From positions 55,230 through 119,229 of the forward strand of contig NZ_JAALEG010000008.1 of NCBI RefSeq assembly GCF_011058165.1: a stretch of 64,000 bases of DNA. Direction: 5' to 3'. Numbering within the stretch: the first letter of the stretch is position 1; every line of letters begins with the position of its first letter. Under the pieces are notes generated by a model. That model saw only the letters and a program-made list of their open reading frames with translations. It was not told the origin of the DNA and ran no database searches. Shown in pieces: positions 9,866-16,463 of the stretch. This stretch comes from Rhodococcus aetherivorans. GTDB taxonomy: Bacteria; Actinomycetota; Actinomycetes; Mycobacteriales; Mycobacteriaceae. A program made the position numbers and the translations under genes.

Positions 9866-11943
9866 GCGGCGCCGCCCCGGTCGACGGGAGCGACGAGCTC
9901 CGCGGTGGGCGAGGCGTTCTCCCGCCGTCCGATCCACTCGGTGACCAGACGGATCGCGTCGGCCACGGGCACACCGTTGACCTGGGTGCCGTCCCGGAAC
10001 CGGAAGCTGACCGCCCCGGCCTCGACGTCACGCTCGCCCGCGAGCAGCATGAACGGCACCTTCTGCGTGGTGTGGTTGCGGATCTTCTTCTGCATCCGGT
10101 CGTCGCTGGTGTCGACCTCCGCACGCACCCCGGCCGCCTTCAGCTGCCGGGTGACGTCGAACAGGTGATCCTCGAAGGCCTCCGCGACGGGGATCCCGAC
10201 GACCTGCACGGGGGCGAGCCACGCCGGGAAGGCGCCGGCGTAGTGCTCGGTGAGCACGCCGAAGAAGCGCTCGATCGAGCCGAACAGGGCCCGGTGGATC
10301 ATCACCGGCCGATGCTTGCTGCCGTCGGGACCGGTGTATTCGAGCTCGAACCGCTCGGGCAGGTTGAAGTCGAGCTGGATCGTCGACATCTGCCAGCTGC
10401 GCCCGAGCGCGTCCTGAACCTGGACGGAGATCTTCGGCCCGTAGAAGGCGGCGCCACCCGGGTCCGGCACGAGATCGAGCCCGGAGCCCTCGGCCACCTC
10501 GCGCAGCGTGTCGGTGGCCTCCTCCCACAGGACGTCGTCGCCGACGAACTTCTTGGGGTTCTTCGTCGACAGCTCGAGGTGGTAGTCCTCGAGGCCGTAG
10601 TCCCTCAGCAGGTCGAGGACGAAGTTCAGCGTCGTGGTCAGCTCGTCGCGCATCTGCTCGCGGGTGCAGTAGATGTGCGCGTCGTCCTGCGTCATGCCGC
10701 GCACCCGGGTCAGGCCGTGGACGACGCCGGACTTCTCGTACCGGTAGACCGAGCCGAACTCGAAGAGCCGCAGCGGCAGCTCCCGGTAGGAGCGGCCGCG
10801 GGAACGGAAGACGAGGTTGTGCATCGGGCAGTTCATCGGCTTGAGGTAGTAGTCCTGGCCCGGCTTGCGCACGGTGCCGTCCTCGTTGAGTTCCTCGTCG
10901 ATGTGCATCGCCGGGAACATGCCGTCGCGGTACCAGTCGAGGTGACCGGACACCTCGTAGAGGTGCCCCTTGGTGATGTGCGGGGAATACACGAACTCGT
11001 AGCCGGCCTCGACGTGCCGCCGACGCGAGTAGTTCTCCATCTCCTGGCGGATGATGCCGCCCTTGGGGTGGAACACCGGCAGACCGGAACCGAGCTCGTC
11101 GGGGAAGCTGAACAGGTCGAGCTCGTTGCCGAGCTTGCGGTGGTCGCGGCGCTCGGCCTCGGCGAGCAGCTCGAGGTAGCGCTCCTGTGCCTCCGGGGAT
11201 TCCCACGCGGTGCCGTAGATGCGCTGCAGGCCGGCGTTGTCCTGGTCACCGCGCCAGTAGGCGGCGGAGCTGCGGGTGAGCTTGAACGCCGGGATGTACT
11301 TGGTGGTGGGGATGTGCGGGCCGCGGCACAGATCGCCCCAGATCTTCTCGCCCGTCCGAGGGTTGAGGTTGTCGTAGATCGTCAGTTCCGCGCCGCCGAC
11401 CTCCATGATCTCGGGGTCCTCGTCGAGGGAACTGTTGCCGGCCGACTTCTCACTGATCAGTTCGAGCTTGAACGGCTCGTTCTTCAGTTCCTCGCGTGCG
11501 TCGTCCAGGTTCTCGACGACGCGGCGGGAGAACCGCTGCGCGCCCTTGACGATCTGCTTCATGCGCTTCTCGAGCTTCGCGAGGTCCTCCGGGGTGAAGG
11601 GCCGGTCGACCTGGAAGTCGTAGTAGAAGCCGTCCTTGATCGGGGGCCCGATGCCCAGTTTGGCCTCCGGGAACTCCTGCTGCACGGCCTGGGCGAGGAC
11701 GTGTGCCGCGGAGTGCCGGATGACGGAGCGGCCGTCCTCGGTACCGGCGGCGACCGGCTCGATCTCGGTGTCCTGTTCCGGCGTCCACGACAGGTCGCGC
11801 AGCCGGCCCTCGCCGTCGCGGACCACGACGATCGCGTCGGGTCCGCTGTTGGGTAGGCCGGCCTCCCGGAGGGCGGCACCGGCAGTGGTCCCCGCGGGCA
11901 CCCGGACGAGCACGGCTGGGTCTACGGATGCGGGCGTCGTCAC
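9862..11943 (-). CDS. thrS: Threonyl-tRNA synthetase
   Basis: ThrS charges tRNA-Thr. The 693-residue protein has the full domain order: TGS domain (about 1-70), the editing/second additional domain with the SAAHVLAQA motif near residue 78, the class II catalytic core (motif 2 [22 protein letters not shown], motif 3 near [23 protein letters not shown]) and the anticodon-binding domain from about 560. The GTG at 11943 is the first start in frame. It heads the operon thrS-HIT-pgsA-patA-pimA-NUDIX. No T-box-like leader was recognisable in the 240 bases upstream, which are partly filled by a 15-bp minisatellite. Confidence 0.97.
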   Translation of the reverse strand: MTTPASVDPAVLVRVPAGTTAGAALREAGLPNSGPDAIVVVRDGEGRLRDLSWTPEQDTEIEPVAAGTEDGRSVIRHSAAHVLAQAVQQEFPEAKLGIGPPIKDGFYYDFQVDRPFTPEDLAKLEKRMKQIVKGAQRFSRRVVENLDDAREELKNEPFKLELISEKSAGNSSLDEDPEIMEVGGAELTIYDNLNPRTGEKIWGDLCRGPHIPTTKYIPAFKLTRSSAAYWRGDQDNAGLQRIYGTAWESPEAQERYLELLAEAERRDHRKLGNELDLFSFPDELGSGLPVFHPKGGIIRQEMENYSRRRHVEAGYEFVYSPHITKGHLYEVSGHLDWYRDGMFPAMHIDEELNEDGTVRKPGQDYYLKPMNCPMHNLVFRSRGRSYRELPLRLFEFGSVYRYEKSGVVHGLTRVRGMTQDDAHIYCTREQMRDELTTTLNFVLDLLRDYGLEDYHLELSTKNPKKFVGDDVLWEEATDTLREVAEGSGLDLVPDPGGAAFYGPKISVQVQDALGRSWQMSTIQLDFNLPERFELEYTGPDGSKHRPVMIHRALFGSIERFFGVLTEHYAGAFPAWLAPVQVVGIPVAEAFEDHLFDVTRQLKAAGVRAEVDTSDDRMQKKIRNHTTQKVPFMLLAGERDVEAGAVSFRFRDGTQVNGVPVADAIRLVTEWIGRRENASPTAELVAPVDRGGAA

Positions 11944-12075
11944 TGTGGTGGGCTCCTCGGGCTCGTGCCGGTGATGGGTGCACCGACGCCGCGGGGCATG
12001 CCACGCGTCGGCAACCAGACCATGCTATCGACACCACCCCGGTCGCCCGTTCACCCGGGCACCGCCGGGGCGGTG

Positions 12076-12186
12076 CGGGCCGGAGCGGTGCAGGCTGGAG
12101 CGGTGCAGGCTGGAGCGGTGCAGGCTGGAGCGGTGCAGGCTGGAGCGGTGCAGGCTGGAGCGGTGCAGGCTGGAGCGGTGCAGGCT
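12076..12186. repeat. 15-bp minisatellite between the DUF742 gene and thrS
   Basis: Six identical head-to-tail 15-mers (caggctggagcggtg) run from 12091 to 12180. A degenerate unit precedes them (12076-12090, two substitutions) and a partial unit follows (12181-12186). The array begins at the stop codon of the DUF742 gene and lies upstream of the thrS promoter region. The unit is a multiple of three, so all plus-strand frames stay open through it, but no gene start supports translation there. Confidence 0.95.
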
Positions 12187-12751
12187 ACAGACGGCGCAGT
12201 CCGCCGAGAACCCGCGACAGGAGCTGGGCGTCGGGGCCGACCCCGTCGACGGTCCGGTGGACGGTGAGTTCCCCGGTGGCGGCGAGGTCGCCCACCAGGA
12301 CCCGCGCGACCCCCAGGGGCAGCTTGGCCAGAGCCGCGATCTCCATGATGGAGCGGGGTTCGGCGCACAGCGCCAGAATGGTGCGGTGTTCTTCGAGGCC
12401 CGTGGCTCCCACGGCGTCGGGCACGGCCGAGACGAGGACCTCGAGCGGGAGATCCACCTCGGCGCGGGTCCGTCCCTGGCTGCGCACGAAGGGCCGCACG
12501 AACGACGGCTGCGCCCCGCTCGGCTCCTCTTCCCTCGGGACCGCGGTCACGACGGCGGGCATCGGGGTCGACGCCGGGGCGGCGACGGTCGCGAAGGCAC
12601 CCGTCGCCGGCGGGTCCACCGCGGGCGCGGCCTCGTGCCGCTCGGTCGCGCCGGGGGCCGGGGCCGGGCGGTCCTTCCGCCGTCGGCCGGCAGATCCGAA
12701 TCGTGCTCCTGTGGCCCCGACCAGGGGCCAGTTGTTGTCGGCGACACTCAT
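12185..12751 (-). CDS. DUF742 protein (CvnC-like), orphan
   Basis: The 188-residue protein has a low-complexity Pro/Ala-rich N-terminal half and a C-terminal DUF742 domain. Landmarks are SFVRPFVRSQGRTRAEVDLPLE, AEPRSIMEIAALAKLPLG and VARVLVGDLAATGEL, the last two forming a winged-helix-like segment. DUF742 proteins normally sit in conservons with a sensor kinase-like ATPase, a roadblock protein and a Ras-like GTPase; none of those partners is adjacent here. The ATG at 12751 is chosen over one nine bases upstream because AGGAGG lies 9 bases before it. Function is unknown beyond a likely role in a small-GTPase signalling set elsewhere. Confidence 0.85.
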   Translation of the reverse strand: MSVADNNWPLVGATGARFGSAGRRRKDRPAPAPGATERHEAAPAVDPPATGAFATVAAPASTPMPAVVTAVPREEEPSGAQPSFVRPFVRSQGRTRAEVDLPLEVLVSAVPDAVGATGLEEHRTILALCAEPRSIMEIAALAKLPLGVARVLVGDLAATGELTVHRTVDGVGPDAQLLSRVLGGLRRL

Positions 12752-12880
12752 CAGCCGCATCCTCCTCACACCGACCGCAATCCTGCCATCTGCGCAGTGC
12801 GGTCCGATGAACGCGCAGGTCACGACCGCTCCGCCGACGGCTGTTCCGTCCGGGCGCGCATCGAGCCGCGCCCGAAACGA

Positions 12881-12910
12881 CGAAGGGCACCCCCGTGGGG
12901 GTGCCCTTCG
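12881..12910 (-). terminator. Hairpin terminator after minus-strand tRNA-Val
   Basis: A perfect 14-bp inverted repeat with a 2-base centre (12881-12894/12897-12910) lies 9 bases past the 3' end of the minus-strand tRNA-Val and before the DUF742 gene. Confidence 0.85.
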
Positions 12911-12919
12911 TCGGTGCTG

Positions 12920-12991
12920 TGGTCCCGGCTGGGATCGAACCAGCGACCTCCCCGGTGTGAACGGGACGCTCTTCCACTGAGCCACGGGACC
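12920..12991 (-). tRNA. tRNA-Val (anticodon CAC)
   Basis: A 72-base cloverleaf on the minus strand. The acceptor GGTCCCG pairs with CGGGACC plus discriminator A, the anticodon loop TTCACAC gives CAC, and the T arm reads GGTTCGATCC. The 3' CCA is not encoded. It is a different isoacceptor from the two GAC genes nearby. Confidence 0.93.
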
Positions 12992-13224
12992 GGGCCGCTT
13001 CGCAGCGGCTCGAACGAGAAGGAACATTAACACGCCCACCGGGTGAACACGAATCGCCTGGTCGACCCCCGTTTTCGGTGGCGACGGAGGCCGGGCGCAC
13101 CGCCATCGGCCCCGGCGCGGGAGCCGGTGCCGCGCACGCCGGATCCGCCGGAGCCCGCACGCCGGCGCCGGTGAGGGCCCTCACGACCCACGAGGACGCC
13201 TCGTCCGCGCCCTCACCTGCAGAT
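12992..13224. other. Intergenic region between divergent tRNA units
   Basis: No gene was found. The region holds the 5' flank of the minus-strand tRNA-Val and a perfect 14-bp palindrome gtgagggccctcac at 13171-13184. It ends at the promoter of the plus-strand tRNA array. Confidence 0.6.
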
Positions 13225-13254
13225 TTGTGTGTTCTGACGATGGTCGGCTAATGT
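13225..13254 (+). promoter_or_regulatory. Sigma70-type promoter of the tRNA array
   Basis: TTGTGT (13225-13230) and TAATGT (13249-13254) are separated by 18 bases and predict a start about 35-40 bases before the first tRNA-Gly. It is the only AT-rich -35/-10 pair in this GC-rich gap. Confidence 0.7.
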
Positions 13255-13296
13255 TCTCAACCGCACCACGGAGAGCACGACGCCGGACGGTGCGAT

Positions 13297-13369
13297 GCGG
13301 ATGTAGCGCAGCTGGTAGCGCATCACCTTGCCAAGGTGAGGGTCGCGGGTTCGAATCCCGTCATCCGCT
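13297..13369 (+). tRNA. tRNA-Gly (anticodon GCC), copy 1
   Basis: A 73-base cloverleaf. The acceptor GCGGATG pairs with CATCCGC plus discriminator T, and the anticodon stem-loop TCACC-TTGCCAA-GGTGA gives GCC. CCA is not encoded. It is first in the array and identical in its body to the copy at 13603. Confidence 0.96.
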
Positions 13370-13394
13370 CGAGAGGTTGGACTCGACCTTTTAC

Positions 13395-13465
13395 GGTGGA
13401 GTGGCCGAGTGGTGAGGCAACGGCCTGCAAAGCCGTGCACACGGGTTCGATTCCCGTCTCCACCT
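13395..13465 (+). tRNA. tRNA-Cys (anticodon GCA)
   Basis: A 71-base cloverleaf. The acceptor GGTGGAG pairs with CTCCACC plus discriminator T, and the anticodon loop CTGCAAA gives GCA. CCA is not encoded, and tRNA-Val follows almost directly. Confidence 0.95.
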
Positions 13466-13466
13466 C

Positions 13467-13541
13467 GCGCGATTAGCTCAGCGGGAGAGCGCTTCCCTGA
13501 CACGGAAGAGGTCACTGGTTCAATCCCAGTATCGCGCACCA
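13467..13541 (+). tRNA. tRNA-Val (anticodon GAC), copy 1
   Basis: The acceptor GCGCGAT pairs with ATCGCGC plus discriminator A, and the anticodon loop CTGACAC gives GAC. A 3' CCA is encoded at 13539-13541. The gene starts one base after the tRNA-Cys discriminator, so the two must be cut from one transcript. Confidence 0.96.
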
Positions 13542-13602
13542 CGATCGACCAGGTTTCACCCCGCACTTCTCGACCCGGGCCACCGGGAAGAGAGGTGCAC
13601 AT

Positions 13603-13678
13603 GCGGATGTAGCGCAGCTGGTAGCGCATCACCTTGCCAAGGTGAGGGTCGCGGGTTCGAATCCCGTCATCCGCTCCA
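13603..13678 (+). tRNA. tRNA-Gly (anticodon GCC), copy 2
   Basis: The body is identical to the copy at 13297-13369, but this one is followed by an encoded CCA (13676-13678). It belongs to a duplicated Gly/Val part of the array that lacks a second tRNA-Cys. Confidence 0.96.
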
Positions 13679-13684
13679 CCACCC

Positions 13685-13759
13685 GCGCGATTAGCTCAGC
13701 GGGAGAGCGCTTCCCTGACACGGAAGAGGTCACTGGTTCAATCCCAGTATCGCGCACCA
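13685..13759 (+). tRNA. tRNA-Val (anticodon GAC), copy 2
   Basis: Identical to the copy at 13467, including the encoded CCA (13757-13759). It is the last gene of the array and is followed within 6 bases by the terminator hairpin. Confidence 0.96.
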
Positions 13760-13764
13760 TCCAC

Positions 13765-13802
13765 ACGGCGAAGGCCCTCCCGACCGGGAGGGCCTTCGCC
13801 GT
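13765..13802. terminator. Terminator hairpin between the tRNA array and the LeuA-domain gene
   Basis: A perfect 17-bp stem (13765-13781/13786-13802) with a GACC loop. It sits between two convergent transcription units and could serve both. Confidence 0.88.
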
Positions 13803-13814
13803 ATCGCCACCCCG

Positions 13815-14324
13815 TCAGCGGGAGGCGTGCAGCCGGTTGGCGCCGGCGGTCATCGCGCGCAGTGCCGATTCGGTCCCGGTCGCCGCGATTCCCATGCTCC
13901 AGAGCCGGCGGCCGTCCGCCTCGCACAGCAGGAACGTCGCGTGGGTGTCACCGAGGTCGAACTGGTGGAAGGAGAGGATCTCGAGCGGCATCCCGAGGGT
14001 GTGCATCATGGCGGTCATCGCAGACACCGGGCCGGTGGCGGTCGCCGCGGCGGTGTGGATGGTCTCCCCCACGCCGAAGGTGGCCTCGTAGTTGCAGCGG
14101 CCGGCGCGCGCAGCCTCGGCGTACCAGCCACCGAGCCGCACGGGCCCGTGCTGCGGCGCATAGGTGGCGGTGAACTCGGCCCAGCTCATGCCGGCGGACT
14201 CGGCGCGCAGCTCGCGCGGCAGGAACCGACCGTAGCGTGCGGCGAAGGGATCGATCGGCGCCGAGCGGGGAGTGTTCGTGCAGCCGGCGGCAGGAATCAG
14301 AGCGGTGGAGGTGAAGGCGTTCAT
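13815..14324 (-). CDS. Free-standing LeuA allosteric-domain-like protein
   Basis: The 169-residue product resembles only the C-terminal regulatory (LeuA dimer) domain of 2-isopropylmalate synthase. It runs from a linker-like DPFAARYGRFLP segment into TATGPVSAMTAMMHTLGM, LEILSFHQFDLGDTHATFLL, a GRRLWSMGIAATGTES strand-helix and a TAGANRL end. There is no catalytic TIM-barrel or metal site. In LeuA this domain binds leucine, so a leucine-sensing or modulatory role is a reasonable inference, not shown. The ATG at 14324 has GGAAG 10 bases upstream. An in-frame TTG at 14369 would add 15 residues but lies inside the predicted attenuator structure. A leader peptide and competing hairpins precede it. 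Confidence 0.75.
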   Translation of the reverse strand: MNAFTSTALIPAAGCTNTPRSAPIDPFAARYGRFLPRELRAESAGMSWAEFTATYAPQHGPVRLGGWYAEAARAGRCNYEATFGVGETIHTAAATATGPVSAMTAMMHTLGMPLEILSFHQFDLGDTHATFLLCEADGRRLWSMGIAATGTESALRAMTAGANRLHASR

Positions 14325-14350
14325 CGAAGGAGGTCTTCCGCGCGAAGGAA

Positions 14351-14393
14351 GGACCGACAGGTAGCTCAACGACCCGCAGCGAGGGGTCGGTCC
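14351..14393 (-). promoter_or_regulatory. Putative attenuator: competing RNA hairpins before the LeuA-domain gene
   Basis: On the minus-strand transcript three exclusive pairings are visible. The end of the leader ORF (GGGGUC) can pair with GACCCC. CGACCC can pair with GGGUCG over an 8-base loop (14389-14384 with 14375-14370). GGACCGAC (14393-14386) can pair with GUCGGUCC (14358-14351) over 8 bp. The last arm can instead join GGUCCUUCC/GGAAGACC, which would bury the likely ribosome site of the downstream ORF. Shared arms make these alternatives, as in translation-coupled attenuation. Confidence 0.65.
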
Positions 14394-14396
14394 GAA

Positions 14397-14438
14397 TCAG
14401 ACCCCGCTACGGCGGTGAACTACGAGTACGCGCTTCAT
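14397..14438 (-). CDS. Leader peptide MKRVLVVHRRSGV (13 residues)
   Basis: A short ORF runs ATG to TGA with 13 codons. Residues 4-7 are Val-Leu-Val-Val, encoded by GTA CTC GTA GTT, three of which are rare valine codons in a genome this GC-rich. It starts 8 bases after a -10 hexamer, so it is probably leaderless. It ends 4 bases before the first arm of the competing hairpins. Its position and run of branched-chain codons are what is expected for ribosome-stalling attenuation by leucine or valine charging. It is far too short for homology evidence. Confidence 0.65.
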   Translation of the reverse strand: MKRVLVVHRRSGV

Positions 14439-14446
14439 GAGAGCCC

Positions 14447-14475
14447 ACAGTAGAGCGTCGGCTCGCAGAAGGCAA
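14447..14475 (-). promoter_or_regulatory. Promoter of the leader-peptide/LeuA-domain unit
   Basis: On the minus strand TTGCCT (14475-14470) and TACTGT (14452-14447) are separated by exactly 17 bases. The predicted start falls at or next to the leader ATG (14438). Confidence 0.7.
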
Positions 14476-14576
14476 CCACCCCGGTAACCGGCGCGTGACC
14501 GAACCGTGACCCACCCGGCTGGAACCTGAGGAATCCCTCATGTATCGTCGGAGGTGCCATCCCCCCGATGGTAATG

Positions 14577-14612
14577 AACCCCAGCCATGACCCCCCATCC
14601 AAGGCTGGGGTT
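14577..14612 (+). other. Hairpin upstream of the GNAT gene
   Basis: aaccccagcc (14577-14586) pairs with ggctggggtt (14603-14612), a 10-bp stem with a 16-base loop rich in C. It sits about 80 bases before the GNAT start, in the GNAT-side half of the divergent intergenic region. It may be a 5' leader structure or a terminator; the sequence does not decide. Confidence 0.5.
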
Positions 14613-14689
14613 CAGCCATTTCCGGACCTCGGGCCGCTCCGTCCCCCGAGCGTCGCCGCGGCGGAGCGCCGAGTGATCTACTGGTTGCT

Positions 14690-15250
14690 ATGCCAACGCC
14701 GTCACTCGAGGAATCCACCGCGAACGTCTCCGTCGAGCAGGCCGGGATCTGGGATGCCGAGACCATCGCCGACGTCGCGGCCACCACATTCCCCCTGGCC
14801 TGCCCGTCCGATGCCTCCCAGGAGGACATCGCCGCCTTCATCGACGAGACCCTGTCCGCGGAACGGTTCAGCGAGTACCTCACCGACCCGACCCGCATCG
14901 TCCTCAAGGCGACGGTCGGTGGCGAGATCGTGGGCTACCTCATGGCAATCGATGCCGAACCGGCCGACCCGGCGGTCCGCGAAGCCGTGACGGCGCTGCC
15001 GACCACCGAGATCAGCAAGCTCTACGTGCTCCCGGGCAAGCACGGCACCGGTGTTGCGGCGGCACTGATGGCTGCCATCGTCGACCACGCCCGGGCGACC
15101 GGCTGCCGGGGGCTGTGGCTGGGGGTCAACCAACAGAACTCACGCGCCCGGCGGTTCTACGCCAAGAACGAGTTCGAGGTCGTGGGGACGCGGACGTTCC
15201 AGGTCGGCTCGCGGACCCACCACGACTACGTCATGCAACGCACCCTCTGA
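14690..15250 (+). CDS. GNAT-family N-acetyltransferase
   Basis: The 186-residue protein has the GNAT fold: an N-terminal region, then TEISKLYVLPGKHGTGVAAALM (strand 4 and the acetyl-CoA pyrophosphate loop, near residues 105-126). GLWLGVNQQNSRARRFYAKNEFEVVG follows (strand 5, the N-x-x-A-x-x-F-Y helix). It would transfer acetyl from acetyl-CoA to an amine; the substrate is unknown. The ATG at 14690 has no clear ribosome site, so leaderless initiation or a slightly different start is possible. The position next to zapE matches Rv2669 in M. tuberculosis. Confidence 0.85.
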   Translation: MPTPSLEESTANVSVEQAGIWDAETIADVAATTFPLACPSDASQEDIAAFIDETLSAERFSEYLTDPTRIVLKATVGGEIVGYLMAIDAEPADPAVREAVTALPTTEISKLYVLPGKHGTGVAAALMAAIVDHARATGCRGLWLGVNQQNSRARRFYAKNEFEVVGTRTFQVGSRTHHDYVMQRTL

Positions 15251-15262
15251 CGCGAGGTCCTG

Positions 15263-15289
15263 CGCTCCCGGCGGCGTCCGCCGGGAGCG
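15263..15289. terminator. Bidirectional hairpin between GNAT and zapE
   Basis: A perfect 12-bp stem (15263-15274/15278-15289) with a CGT loop between two convergent stop codons. Confidence 0.82.
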
Positions 15290-15293
15290 TGAC

Positions 15294-16310
15294 TCAGCTG
15301 GCCGCGGTCTCGAACCGCGACAGTGCCAGCAGGCGCGAGGTCGCGCGCAGGTACTTCTTGCGGTAGCCGCCGGCAAGCATCTCGGCGGTGAAGATCTCGT
15401 CCAGCTTCGCGCCGGCGACGGTCACCGGGATGCTCGCATCGTAGAGCCGGTCGGCGAGAACCACCAGGCGCAGCGCCACCGACTGGTCGTGGGCGGGATG
15501 GACCCCGTTGAGGAAGACCGCCGGGACGCCCTCGACGAGCTTGCCGTACCGCGACGGGTGCAGCGTGCTCAGGTGCGCGCACAATTCGTCGAAGTCGTCG
15601 AGGGTGGCGCCGGCCACCGCATCGGCTCGATCGAGCAGGTCCTCGGAGCTGATCGGGTCCGGTGCCGGGGGCAGGTCGCGGTGCCGGTAGTCGGGGCCGT
15701 CCACACGGATGGTCTCGAAGATGGCGGCGAGCTTCTTGATCTCGCGCAGGAAGTCCTGCGCCGCGAACCGGCCCTCCCCCAGCTGCCCGGGCAGGGTGTT
15801 GGACGTCGCGACGATGGACACGCCTCGCGCGGACAGCTCGGTCAGCAGCCGGGACACCAGCATCGTGTCGCCCGGATCGTCGAGCTCGAACTCGTCGATG
15901 CACAGCACGCTGTGGTTCGACAGCTCCTCGACGGCCTTGTTGAAGCCGAGAGCGCCGACCACGTGGGTCAGCTCCACGAACGTGCCGAACGCCTTCGGCG
16001 ACGGCGCCGCGTGGAAGATCGAGGCCAGCAGGTGGGTCTTGCCGACGCCGAAGCCGCCGTCGAGGTAGAGCCCGGCGCCGGTGGACGGCGCCTTGCGGCC
16101 GAACAGGCCGCGCCGGCCACCGCCCCGGATCTTGGCGATCTTGTGGGCGAACTCCTCCGCCGTCCGGACGGCGGTCGCCTGGCTCGGCTCGTTCGGATCG
16201 GGAATGTAGGACGCGAAGCTCACGTCGTCGAACATCGCGGGCGGAACCATCTGGGCCACCAGTTGGTCGGACGGCACCACGGGATTGCGATCGACGAGAC
16301 GTTCGTGCAT
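15294..16310 (-). CDS. zapE: ZapE/AFG1-like P-loop ATPase
   Basis: The 338-residue protein has the AFG1/ZapE layout: Walker A in GLYLDGGFGVGKTHLLASIF near residue 80, Walker B in VLCIDEFELDDPGDT near residue 137 and the sensor-1 strand SIVATSNTLPGQLGEGRF near residue 168. The family member ZapE associates with the division ring in Escherichia coli, while the mitochondrial AFG1 acts in protein quality control; the role here is not settled. It is divergent from the exported hydrolase-like gene, as Rv2670c is from Rv2672. Confidence 0.9.
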   Translation of the reverse strand: MHERLVDRNPVVPSDQLVAQMVPPAMFDDVSFASYIPDPNEPSQATAVRTAEEFAHKIAKIRGGGRRGLFGRKAPSTGAGLYLDGGFGVGKTHLLASIFHAAPSPKAFGTFVELTHVVGALGFNKAVEELSNHSVLCIDEFELDDPGDTMLVSRLLTELSARGVSIVATSNTLPGQLGEGRFAAQDFLREIKKLAAIFETIRVDGPDYRHRDLPPAPDPISSEDLLDRADAVAGATLDDFDELCAHLSTLHPSRYGKLVEGVPAVFLNGVHPAHDQSVALRLVVLADRLYDASIPVTVAGAKLDEIFTAEMLAGGYRKKYLRATSRLLALSRFETAAS

Positions 16311-16463
16311 TTCTCCAGGGTAGGGCCGGAGCTCGAGGCGACCGGTACACCGAGGGCAGATTGCGACCTACTTCACATCACGTACACCTGATCGTCACGT
16401 CCGGCGGATCGGACGATCCGGTCACGTGCGCGGCCCGCCGCACCGACCTGGCAGGCTGTGCCC

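Noticed and set aside
11944..12075. T-box leader upstream of thrS
   Set aside because: No T-box consensus sequence and no terminator/antiterminator pair could be found in the 130 bases before the repeat array.
12045..12270. Plus-strand reading frame with repeated Ala-Gly-Ala-Val-Gln units
   Set aside because: It is the translation of the 15-bp minisatellite, has no ribosome site and runs antisense into the DUF742 gene. The repeat length being a multiple of three explains the open frame.
13297..13759. tRNA array as an integrase attachment site for a mobile element
   Set aside because: No integrase gene and no repeated tRNA 3' end outside the array itself was found within the window.
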